Shown here: positions 35,690-45,446 of the stretch, in pieces | Numbering within the stretch: the first letter of the stretch is position 1 | Layout: each line of letters begins with the position of its first letter | NCBI GenBank assembly: GCA_963969345.1 | Contig: OZ017767.1 | Span: 2,747,396 to 2,811,395 of the forward strand | Source of the DNA: Turbatrix aceti | Lineage: Eukaryota > Nematoda > Chromadorea > Rhabditida > Panagrolaimidae | Direction: 5' to 3' | Length of the DNA: 64,000 nucleotides | The notes under the pieces: model-generated | The model's database searches: none | Seen by the model: only the letters and a program-made list of their open reading frames with translations | Told to the model about the DNA's origin: nothing | Made by a program: the position numbers and the translations under genes

Positions 35690-36344
35690 TTTTTGTCACA
35701 CTTTTTTCATCATGGGATGATACATATCTGCCAACACATGGCAACTGCGCAAAAAGCAAGTTGTGTCACCGAAATATAAATCATTTAAGTCACAAACATT
35801 TACGCCTCAAAAAATGCACCCCGGTAATTAAACAACTGAGTAAACATCATTTCTATAAATATCAAAAAAGGCATACTTGGCGGGATTCATTTATAGTTGA
35901 AATGTTAAAATTATCAGCTGTTAAAACTTTTATTTTTTTTCTGTGGTATTCTGGTAACTTTATGTGCTTCCGGTACTAAAAACATTTGTATTTTGTTCTA
36001 ATTTTGAATCCAAATTGATTCCGCAGCCAATTGCGTTTTGTATTGAAAAAGAATGCCGCAATCATACTGGATGCGGATCGACGTGCGAACTTACCTTACA
36101 GGTGCACCTTACATCTTGGAAGCATAAAACATGGTTTGAAAACAGATTTTGTTATACAGACATGTTTGAAAAATAATATTTTGCGACAACACATCGTCGA
36201 GCACTCTTTTCGTCACGGTAAAACTTATAAACGCTACACTTTCATCAATTCGTATTTATTACAAACATTGAATAGTTGAAACAGCACATCATGTCTCAAT
36301 AAAATCAACGTCGACGACGTGAAAATGATAAAAACGAGAAAACT

Positions 36345-36779
36345 TCAGAGTTCGGCCTGCTTCGCGGTCCAGGTGCGAGTCTTGTCCAAAGACGTTCTCG
36401 GTCGACGATCCGCCTTGGGGGCCCAAGTGACGTGGATAGGGCAGACTTTTTCTTCCGAAGGAGAAGTGGATGGCGGATGCTCGGGTTTCACGGGGGCGGG
36501 GAGGCCCATCGCGGCGTTGCAATGGATGCAGGTCGTCGGCTCCAGGCTCAGCCGCTGTAGCTTGGCAGGTGGCGCCGTAGTTGATGACGACGCCGTCGGC
36601 ATGGAGCAGCGCCGGTCGGTTTTGTCGATTTCTCGGACGAGCGTCACCCGCTTGGGGGCCCACGTGATACGGTCCTTGTCCAGGACGACGTCCGATAGGC
36701 GGGGGGCGTACTCCGGGGTGATGTTTGAGAGGCGAGAGGGGCGGCGAGGTGTGTCGACGGCAGCGGCAGGAGTGGACAT
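36345..36779 (-). CDS. TWAPK family small protein, 144-aa form (copy C)
   Basis: Intact 144 codons with EIDKTDRRC, LSLEP, CIHC, CPIH and DKTRTWTAK. It is essentially the consensus of the long form. It diverges from the 124-aa gene at 37812 across 1.03 kb. Confidence 0.65.
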   Translation of the reverse strand: MSTPAAAVDTPRRPSRLSNITPEYAPRLSDVVLDKDRITWAPKRVTLVREIDKTDRRCSMPTASSSTTAPPAKLQRLSLEPTTCIHCNAAMGLPAPVKPEHPPSTSPSEEKVCPIHVTWAPKADRRPRTSLDKTRTWTAKQAEL

Positions 36780-37811
36780 GTTTTGAAGTGAAGTTGATTA
36801 TCTGAAAAAACTGACAATTGAACAAAAAATAGAAGCAAAAATCGCAAAGTTGTGCAGAACCGCAAACACGAATTACAAACAATATTAAACTGGTAAACGC
36901 GCGCGATTGCCCTTTCCAGAAAACTTAGTAAGCACGACTCAACACATCCAACCGGCCAGAAGAATATGCACATGCGCACAGCCGAGTTCAAAGAGGTATC
37001 CGATAAACTTGTTGTTCCAAAATTGAGCGATAAGCGCAAGGAAAGAAAAAAGCGATTGAGCGGTGCGGTGCCAAATCGCTTTCATCTCCGCCAGACGGCA
37101 CCGCTGCTTTAGGAAGTGGAAGTGCCCTCTAGAGCTCGCACCGCCGCAAAAGAAAAAGCGAAAGCATTTTGCCGATCACACTCTTTAGTGACAGTGTCAT
37201 AAATGGCCCAAAAATGCAACTGGCTGCCAAAAAGTAGAGCTAGGTAAAATTTATGAATGCTAATGCTGAAAGTCTATGATTAGGAAGGACAGATTCACGA
37301 GGGTGGTCAAGACATTATTAAACCGGAGAATGACCGGTGAGACGACGCTAAACAATGTAAATATTTAACGGTTGTCGGAAGGGCACCTGGCAGTCGCATT
37401 GGCATGCTGTGTATTTTTCCGCTAAAATTATCCAAGAAGGAGGCTTTCCCAGCGCGCGCACCACTGCGAGTATGTTCATGAGTAGTAGGCTCTGGATGTG
37501 CAACTCTTCGCGCCGCCCCCTCGTTTATCCCCGATAAGTTTAAGTTAACCATTTAGTATACTACTTCGACCAACCGTCTGCGCGGTGACTTTTCCGTTCC
37601 GCTCCCCACCTTTGCCATTGAATAATTTTTTATCCATTGGCTTAGCTTGCTTTGCATGTTGAGTTGTGCCTGAGCTTTCTGGACAAGTGATCTTACCTGC
37701 GCGTTGACATGTTCAATTGATTGTTGTTCGTGTCTGCAACTCCGCGTTCATTTTTGCTGTTCATTTTTTAGTGAACTATTTTTTTTCAGATAATCAACTT
37801 CACTTCACAAC

Positions 37812-38186
37812 ATGTCCACCCCTGCCGTTGACACACCTAACCGCCCCCCTCGCCACTCGAACACTGTTACGTGGGCTCCCAAGCGGGTGTCGCTTAGCCG
37901 AGAAATCAAGGAAGAACGGCGCTGCTCCATGCCAACGGCGTTGTCGTTGTCACCGACTACGGCGCCACCTGCCAAGCGGCTGCGCCTGGAGCCGACGACC
38001 TGCATCCATTGCAACGCCGCGATGGGCCTCCCCGCTCCCGTGAAACCCGAGAATCCGCCATCCACTTCTCCTTCGGAAGAAAAAGTCTGCCCTATCCACG
38101 TCACTTGGGCCCCCAAGGCGGATCGTCGACCGAGAACGTCTTTGGACAAGACTCGCACCTGGACCGCGAAGCAGGCCGAACTCTAA
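37812..38186 (+). CDS. TWAPK family small protein, 124-aa form (copy C)
   Basis: Intact 124 codons. PENPPST replaces PEHPPST, so His81 is lost in this copy. CIHC and CPIH are kept. The ATG lies 25 nt after a TTTTTTTCAG acceptor. Confidence 0.65.
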   Translation: MSTPAVDTPNRPPRHSNTVTWAPKRVSLSREIKEERRCSMPTALSLSPTTAPPAKRLRLEPTTCIHCNAAMGLPAPVKPENPPSTSPSEEKVCPIHVTWAPKADRRPRTSLDKTRTWTAKQAEL

Positions 38187-38546
38187 CGCTTCTCCTGATC
38201 GGCATCTCTCCTTTTCACGTCGATGTTTTTGCCTTCTTGCTTCTGACGACTGATCAACGTCTACAAAATGCTATGCCTTGAATAGCGCCAAAAAAATACG
38301 GTCCAATTGTCGAGATTTTTTTTCAATGTTTGCGTGATTAATTTTGATCCCGCATAATTGTGCTTTTATTATGTATTATAAAAATGTTTGTTCAGTTGTG
38401 GATTGATTTTTTGGGCATGCGCACTTTTTTTGGGGCGGAAATAGTTGTGATCGTAGTTGCCAATTAATTTTTATTCAGTTGGCACAACATTGTTTTTTTG
38501 TGCAGTTTGTGGTCAAAGACAGCGGTCGTTGACGGCGCCTTGCCGC

Positions 38547-39316
38547 TAGTGTTTGGCTGATATCAGGTTTTGCCTGATATCAGAGTCTGATACTGATAAT
38601 GATATCAGTATCAGTATCAATCAGGATGAGATTTAGTATCAGGATGATATCATGATATCGATTTTTCGTCCAAATATGCTTAAAAATACTGTTTTTTTTG
38701 CCATTTGCTCACAATTGATGTAAAAAATACTCATTTTTATGTCTCCGAGTAAAGTCATCCTCTAAATTAAACCGTTTTACTCTCATTTGAAAATGCGGCC
38801 CGTTTTTGACCACTGCATCGGCGGCCTGTTGAAAATCCTGATGCTCACACATTCTGTGCAACCAGGATTTTCTACCGCTCCTGAAATCGCTTCGCTTTTG
38901 AGCGGAGGCAGAGCAAGCGGTAAGAGACCGAAAAAATATAAAGCGGGAGTGGAGCCAGCGGCGTAATAAAAAAAAATGAGGTGCGCGAGCGTACATAATT
39001 TAGAAAAAAAGGAACGGGAGTGGGGAGAACGGTACAAAAAGTCAAATTAGAAAACCCTGTGTGCAACGCAATTTTTAGTGTTTTTTTGCAGTGCATAAAC
39101 GTAAAGAAACAAAAACTTTAGCTTTTTTGGACGACAAAATGATAAATTTGTTCCAAAAAAAAATTTTCTGGGGTTAATTATCGAAACTATCATTAATACT
39201 GGTGATATCATGATATCGTTCTGATATCATCCTGATATCAGTATTATATCATGATAGTGTTTGCAACTATCACTATCATATCATGATGGCAAAAAAACGG
39301 TATCAGCCAAACACTA
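38547..39316. mobile_element. Non-autonomous hAT-like element, 770 bp, nested in the repeat unit
   Basis: Perfect 16-bp terminal inverted repeats TAGTGTTTGGCTGATA are flanked by the perfect 8-bp target duplication CTTGCCGC (38539-38546 and 39317-39324). The subterminal DNA is packed with GATATCA-type palindromes. No transposase frame. The uninterrupted site survives in copy D at 42063-42070. An 8-bp duplication and these ends fit the hAT superfamily. Confidence 0.9.
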
Positions 39317-40084
39317 CTTGCCGCACATCCACTGGATACATTTTTTTGAGGAATTTATTATGCATACTTGTGATCAAAGTTGGAATAAATTTATATTTCG
39401 GTAACACGACTTTGTTTTTTTTGCGCAGTTGCAGAGCTCGGCCGAGACATGCTATTTTTGAAAATGTTGGCAGATGCGTCAGCAGACGTGGTGAAAAAAG
39501 TATGACGACAATTTTTTTACCGTTTTGCTTCAAAATGTCAAAAATTTTTATTTTTTTTGAAATATTCTGGTAATTTTGAGTGCTTACGGTTCTAAAAAAT
39601 ATTTGTATTTTCTTCAATTTTTGAATTCAAATTGTTACCGCAGCCGATAGCCTTTTGCTTTAAAAAAGAATGCCGCAATCATACTGGATGCGCATCGAAG
39701 TGCGAGCATACCTTTGGGGCCGCAACCCGGGCTTTTCCGTCCACTCATCACAAAATTTTTGGAACAGGCTGACAGGTCTGACGTCTCGAACGACTTGTGC
39801 GCGACAACATTTGAGACGCGACCAAGTGCGAACGTACCTTACAGGTGCCATCGCAGTACCTTACATCTTGGATGGTTTGAAAACAGATTTTGTTATACAG
39901 ACAAGTTTGAAAAATATTCGACGACACCTTGTCAAGCACTTCTTTCGTGACAATGCCGTAAATAGCACCAAACATGTCAAAAAGTAAAACAAGGTAAAAC
40001 TTATAAACGCTACATTTTCATCAATTCGTATTTATTACAAACATTGAATAGTTGAAACAGCACATCATGTCCGAATAAAGCTTT

Positions 40085-40178
40085 GCAATGGATACAGGGC
40101 GTCTGCTTGGCACTTGACGCTGAAGTCGATGACGACGCCGTTGGCATTTAGCAGCGCCGGGAGGCTTGGACATGTCCT
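40085..40178 (-). pseudogene. Remnant of a TWAPK 144-type gene
   Basis: Only the CAATGGATACAGGGCG (CIHC region), the GTTGGCATTTAGCAGCGCCGG segment and the start region with its upstream acceptor (about 40195) remain. Both ends of the gene are deleted. Confidence 0.55.
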
Positions 40179-41336
40179 GGTAGGTAAAGTTGATTATCTG
40201 GAAAAATGAACAAAAGCAAAAAAACGCAAAGATGTGGAATGTCGCGAACACGAATTACAAACAATTATTAGACAGTTAATCGCGCGCGATTGCCCCTTCC
40301 AAAAAAATTAAGCATTTTCAACACCAGGAATTCTCACAGTTAGCCAGGACAAACAGGTATCCGATAAACTCGTAATGTCAAAATAGAGCGATAAGCGCAA
40401 ATGAACAGAACAGAAATCGGACGGTGGCATCTCCGGCAGACGGCACCGCTTCAGGGAGTGGCAAGGGCTTGTCCGACCTGCCGAAAAACAAGATAAAGCG
40501 TTTCATGACCTTTGTAAGGAATACATTGCGCGAAGCAAAAAATGTAAAAGAACTGTGCCGAGCACTCCCTTCAACGACAGTGTTGTAAACGGCACAAAAA
40601 ACTGTACTGACTGCGCCATAAAAATTGTTATATTTTTTTACCATATATTTTTTTCCGGAGTAAACAGTGATTGCATAATGAGTTTCACCGCATCCGATAG
40701 GGTCAATGAAGGTGACTGTTCATTACCGGTGTATCAAAACTTTTTTTTCATTATACAGTAATTTGCTTTTATGTAATAACACATGTTGTTTGCTTTTCGT
40801 TTAAATTTTTTGTTAGTATTTTTTGAATCATTTACACATGTAAATATTTTACAAAAATCTTTTTTCTTAAGTTTTCCAAGTCCCAGGTGTCGGAACGGGC
40901 GGGGCACCTGGCACATAGTAGCAATGGCCTGCTGAGTTTTTTCCCGCCCCAAATTATCCAGGAAAGCGGTGTTCCCAGCCGCGCACCACTGTGAGTCCAT
41001 GAGTAGGCCTTGGATTTGCAACTCTTCGCGCCGCCCCCTCGTTTATCCCCGATAAGTTTAAGTTAACCATTTAGTATACTACTTCGACCAACCGTCTGCG
41101 CGGTGACTTTTCCGTTTCGCTCCCCAACCATGGAATAATTTTTTATCCATTGGCTTAGCTTGCTTTGCATGGCATCGCTTTGCATGTTGTGCCTGAGCTT
41201 TCTGGACAAGTGATCTTGCCTGTGCGTTCACATGTTCAATTGATTGTTGTTCGTGTCTGCAACTCCGCGTTTATTTTTGCTGTTCATTTTTTAATGGACT
41301 ATTTTTTTCAGATAAGCAACTTCACTTCACAACATG

Positions 41337-41709
41337 TCCACCCCTGCCGTTGCACACACCTGACCGCCCCCCTCGCCACTCGAGCACTGTTACGTGGGCT
41401 CCCAAGCGGGTGTCGCTTAGCCGAGAAATCAAGGAAGAACGGCGCTGCTCCATGCCAACGGCGTTGTCGTTGTCACCGACTACGGCGCCACCTGCCAAGC
41501 GGCTGCGCCTGGAGCCGACGACGTGCATCCATTGCAACGCCGCGATGGGCCTCCCCGCTCCCGTGAAACCCGAGAATCCGCCATCCACTTCTCCTTCGGA
41601 AGAAAAAGTCTGCCCTATCCACGTCACTTGGGCCCCCAAGGCGGATCGTCGACCGAGAACGTCTTTGGACAAGACTCGCACCTGGACCGCGAAGCAGGCC
41701 GAACTCTAA
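41337..41709 (+). pseudogene. TWAPK 124-type gene with an early frameshift
   Basis: The ATG at 41337 is in the usual context, but a small insertion in codons 7-8 shifts the frame into a TGA at codon 10. The remainder (TWAPK, PPAKRLRL, CIHC, CPIH, stop) is otherwise intact and open from about 41350. Recent inactivation is likely. Confidence 0.75.
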
Positions 41710-42130
41710 CGCTTCTCCGATCGCCATCTCTCATTTTCACGTCGATGTTTCCGCCTTCTTGCTTCTGACGACTGATCAACGTCCACAAAATGCTATGCCT
41801 TTAATAGCGCCAAAAAAAAATACGATCCAATGTTGACTTTTCGAGATTTTTTTCAATGTTTGCGGGATTAATTTTGATCCCGCATAATTGTGCTTTTATT
41901 ATGTATTATAAAAATGTTTGTTCAGTTGTGGATTGATTTTTTGGGCATTTGCACTTTTTTGGGGCGGAAATAGGTGTGATCGAAGTTGCCAGTTAATTTT
42001 CATTCAGTTGACACAACATTGCGTTTTGTGCAACTGGTTACCACGACAGCGGTCGACGGCGTCTTGCCGCACATTCCCGCCAAATCCTGAGCGATTGGAC
42101 ATCGAGTCGAGCCGCTCGACTATAAATATT

Positions 42131-42301
42131 ATAATCGACGTTGCTGGATTTTGGACACCCTACTCCAAAAATGTGGATTTCCTGACAGTTTGGGGCGCGG
42201 GACACTTTGTACCAATGAACAAGCCCCGTGAAGCTCTGCAGATGATCTACAATTTTGTTCATCAGCGAAATTACTCGGAACCCATTCCTTCAAACGTCTG
42301 A
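42131..42301 (+). pseudogene. Orphan last exon of an S10 serine carboxypeptidase
   Basis: The frame reads VAGFWTPYSKNVDFLTV, then WGAGHFVPMNKPREALQM and YNFVHQRNYSEP to a TGA. This is the C-terminal block of cathepsin A/S10 carboxypeptidases; the His of GAGH is the catalytic histidine. The Ser and Asp blocks and all upstream exons are absent; the left side abuts repeat-unit copy D. A short match to its first ~27 bases (GTTGCTGGATTTTGGACACC) occurs on the minus strand near 32505-32530. It is a gene broken by the repeats or a captured exon. Confidence 0.75.
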
Positions 42302-42639
42302 CGTTTGTTCAATCTTGAATACGTCTCTTTGCATTGAATATGTATGCCAATGTTATTTTATTTTGCATTTTTGGTGAAAGGTTATTCTTATTTTGTTTTC
42401 TAAAAATATAAAAAATGGTATATTTGTGTGAATCGATCTGCGTTCAGGGACAAGTGTGTTTACGCTTTTATATTGGAACTATTTTTTATGCTTCTGCTGT
42501 TGTCAAAAAGTTATTATTACCTGCGGTGCCATATCAGAGAGCCCCGCCGCTTTTGTCGAACAACCAAGCATGTTTTATGACTTCTGTCACCAATGGCACT
42601 GCGCGTCGCTAAAAAAAACTGCGCCGAGCACTCCCTTCA

Positions 42640-43300
42640 GTACCACAACTATTTTCACCCTAAAAAAGCGCAACTGCCCAAAAAATCAATCCACAACTGA
42701 ACAAACATTTTTTATAATAATAATAGCACAAGATCAAAATTAATCACGCAAACATGGAAAAAAAATCTCGACAATTCAACATGAATCGTATTTTTTTGGC
42801 GCTATTCAGGGCATAGCATTTTGTAGACGTTGGTCAGTCGTCAGAAGCAAGAAGGAGGAAACATCGACGTGAAAATGAGAGATGGCGATCGGAGAAACTT
42901 CAGAGTTCGGCCTGTTTCGCGGTCCAGGTGCGAGTCTTGTCCAAAGACGTTCTCGGTCGACGATCCGCCTTGGGGGCCCAAGTGACGTGGATAGGGCAGA
43001 CTTTTTCTTCCGAAGGAGAAGTGGATGGCGGATTCTCGGGTTTCACGGGGGCGGGGAGGCCCATCGCGGCGTTGCAATGGATGCAGGTCGTCGGCTCCAG
43101 GCGCAGCCGCTTGGCAGGTGGCGCCGTAGTCGGTGACAACGACAACGCCGTTGGCATGGAGCAGCGCCGTTCTTCCTTGATTTCTCGGCTAAGCGACACC
43201 CGCTTGGGAGCCCACGTAACAGTGTTCGAGTAGCGAGGGGGGCGGTTAGGTGTGTCAACGGCAGGGGTGGACATGTTGTGAAGTGAACGTTGATTATCTG
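42640..43300 (+). repeat. Partial copy E of the divergent-gene unit
   Basis: Only the 124-aa half and its 3' flank (CCGAGCACTCCC, GGCGCTATTCAGGGCATAGC) are present; the spacer and 144-aa half are missing. Similarity ends soon after the TTATCTGAAAAAAA acceptor region near 43300. Confidence 0.7.
42900..43274 (-). CDS. TWAPK family small protein, 124-aa form (copy E, unpaired)
   Basis: Intact 124-codon frame, with PENPPST as in copy C and CIHC/CPIH kept. It has no divergent partner, so it tests whether the short form alone is retained. Its 5' UTR has one extra base (GTGAACGTTGATT) relative to other copies. Confidence 0.6.
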   Translation of the reverse strand: MSTPAVDTPNRPPRYSNTVTWAPKRVSLSREIKEERRCSMPTALSLSPTTAPPAKRLRLEPTTCIHCNAAMGLPAPVKPENPPSTSPSEEKVCPIHVTWAPKADRRPRTSLDKTRTWTAKQAEL

Positions 43301-44800
43301 AAAAAAAATGTAAATTGAAAAATAAACAGAAACAAGAAGCGCGAAGTTATGCAACGTCGCAAACAGAAATTATTTACAAACAATTATAAGAGTCAAAAAA
43401 GAAGATAAAGCATATTTTATAAAATTTGACCGAAAATGCCCCGTGTGCACAGTGCATCGCAGTAAACTTCCAGGCATCCAGATACAAACCCAAAAACATG
43501 CTTGTCTCAAAACAAAATTTTATGATAATACGGACCTCAAAAAAAACTGTAGCAGGATGGCAAAGAAGGGATGGAATTTGTTACGGAATTCCCTTCTGAA
43601 AAATAATTACTCGGAAAATTTCGCCAAATTGATAAAGACGATGTAAAAATTTTGGACAAATTTATTATTTTTATCAATTTCCGTTTGCTATATAATTTTA
43701 ATTGTAATTTGATCAAACTATAAAAAAATGACTTTTTGAAATATACTATTTATAATTTTGGAATAAATATAAAATACCACAGGAATTCGAATAGGAATTT
43801 TGCCACCATGTACTGCGGTGAATCCGTAAAATATCCGCAAACAACAAACCTGAATCCACTTCTCGTCGTAGACGGTACACGAGTCATCCGAGTGCCAGTG
43901 CCACCGCCGACCATGCGTAAGCGGAGAACAAAGGCACGTTGAAGCATGAATCCAGCTTGTAAAACCTAAAATCAAAATAACATGGAAAATGCCATCGCCC
44001 GCGTGTTTCACTCGATGCCACGGACTGAAACTAACAAATAACTCAGAGTAGACTTCTCCACGCCAACAAAGACAAAGAGCACGAACATGCAAATTGGATC
44101 ACAAATAGCAAAAATTGTCCACGAACAGGCAGAAAAGAGATGGATTGGCAAATCAAAAAAAAACGCAGAAACCAGCAAAAAAGGCAGGCAAGGCAATGGC
44201 CAGACAGAGGACAGTTTGTACGTGTACGCGCACGCACACACGCAGACTGTTCTCTTAATCCTGGAGGCCGGGATTAGTCCAAAAAATTATACAAAAAATT
44301 GAAAAAAAAATCCGCGACATAATAAAAATCACGATAAAGTGTCAATGCCATGCCAGTCACCTGAAGACTGCTCCGGCGACAGAAAACAATGATAAAAGTG
44401 AACGCGAATCGATGACGGCGATTCGAGTCCTCAGGTGATAAAAAAGGGATGCCAAGGAAGAAAAAAGTGGACTGAGGATCTGACGAATGCTATGCTATCC
44501 TGGATTGGAAAAAAATAAACAAGAATCAAGAGGAAACAAAGAAATCAGCGGGATCACCACGCGCAGAAAAAAGAGACTCATCATTGATCAGGTGCACGCA
44601 GAAAAAATATCTCGGACTCGGCAGGGCACGCAGAGGGGACAAAGACGCGCGAAACACGCGCTTTTCAGACGTTAAACGTTTGCCACGCGTCTGCGCTGTC
44701 TGATGAGTTTCGGATAATCGATCGGGGTTTTTTGATTCGTGATAGATACGCGTAGAACGTGCCGAAACTGTATGTATATAAACATATTATATAAAAACAA
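43300..44800. other. Unassigned DNA
   Basis: No firm gene was found. One minus-strand exon-like stretch (about 43961-43848, TTTTAG acceptor and GTTTGT donor) is open but unrecognised. 44300-44700 is purine-rich. Confidence 0.25.
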
Positions 44801-44808
44801 TTTTTCAG

Positions 44809-45264
44809 ATGATCTCAATGACCGACTATCGCTCTCTGTTGGTGCTCGTCGCTTCTTTGAAGTACGGCGATCCCGTCAAAGTCGCCGATGAACTGGCGAA
44901 CGCCTTCGTCGATCAAATGCTGAACAGAACCGAGGCGCCTCTCGTACAAGACGAACACGACGAACACGACGAGGACTCGGACGCCTCTGAAGTCGGCGAC
45001 GTCGATTACGATGCCGATGACGAGGCGTCGGAAGACGAAGACGCCGAGGCGGCGTACGACGCCGACGATGAGCAGTCGTCGGAGGACGACTACGCCAGCA
45101 TCGGCTCGGCTCCCGTCGAGTCCTCCGACGACGACGGCTACGAGCTGGTCTACGACCTGCCTCGTCTGCCGCGCGGCCCGCCGCCTCGTGCTCCCCGTGC
45201 GGGACACGCCCGCGGCATTTGGCGGGCGGCTCTGCGTCGCGTAGGCAGGTTGCTGCGCTTGTAG
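44809..45264 (+). CDS. Unrecognised acidic protein, 151 aa
   Basis: The ATG comes immediately after an ATTTTTCAG acceptor at 44808, with a second ATG three codons on. Residues 1-45 look folded (YRSLLVLVASLKYGD, VADELANAFVDQML). Residues about 46-110 are very Asp/Glu-rich with tandem D-A-D/S-E-D-x motifs, and the C-terminus is Arg/Pro-rich (RLPRGPPPRAPRAG). No signal peptide or known domain was seen. A truncated relative lies at 31939-32166, so it belongs to a duplicated or mobile locus. Confidence 0.5.
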   Translation: MISMTDYRSLLVLVASLKYGDPVKVADELANAFVDQMLNRTEAPLVQDEHDEHDEDSDASEVGDVDYDADDEASEDEDAEAAYDADDEQSSEDDYASIGSAPVESSDDDGYELVYDLPRLPRGPPPRAPRAGHARGIWRAALRRVGRLLRL

Positions 45265-45446
45265 GCGACGAAAACGACGGCAGGCACTCCGGCTCTGCCT
45301 GCCGTCGATGTACAAAATCCGTAGAAAAATGTAAAAAAAAACAAAAAAAACAAAAGTAAGTTTTATATACCCAACTGTGACAAAAACTATAACTTTTTTT
45401 CCAGAAAAAAAAAAACATCTCTCCGCCCCCTCGCCTCCCATACAAC

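Larger units (their letters stand above)
35870..38538 (-). repeat. Copy C of the divergent-gene repeat unit (inverted)
   Basis: It is reverse-complement to copies A and B: flank, 144-aa gene (minus), spacer, 124-aa gene (plus), then the GCGCCAAAAAAATACGG flank. The unit is interrupted at 38547 by a hAT-like element and its flank resumes at 39317, leading directly into copy D in tandem. Confidence 0.8.
39317..42080 (-). repeat. Copy D of the divergent-gene repeat unit (inverted, decayed)
   Basis: It continues in tandem from copy C. It contains the flank with CATACCTTTGGGGCCGC, a heavily deleted 144-type gene (about 40085-40178), a spacer that differs from copies A-C but is shared with copy F (CTTGTCCGACCTGCCGAAAAAC), and a frameshifted 124-type gene. 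It ends near an S10 carboxypeptidase exon. Confidence 0.7.

Noticed and set aside
38783..39037. Possible transposase remnant in the 38.5-kb element
   Set aside because: No hAT transposase motif is seen in any frame; the element looks non-coding.
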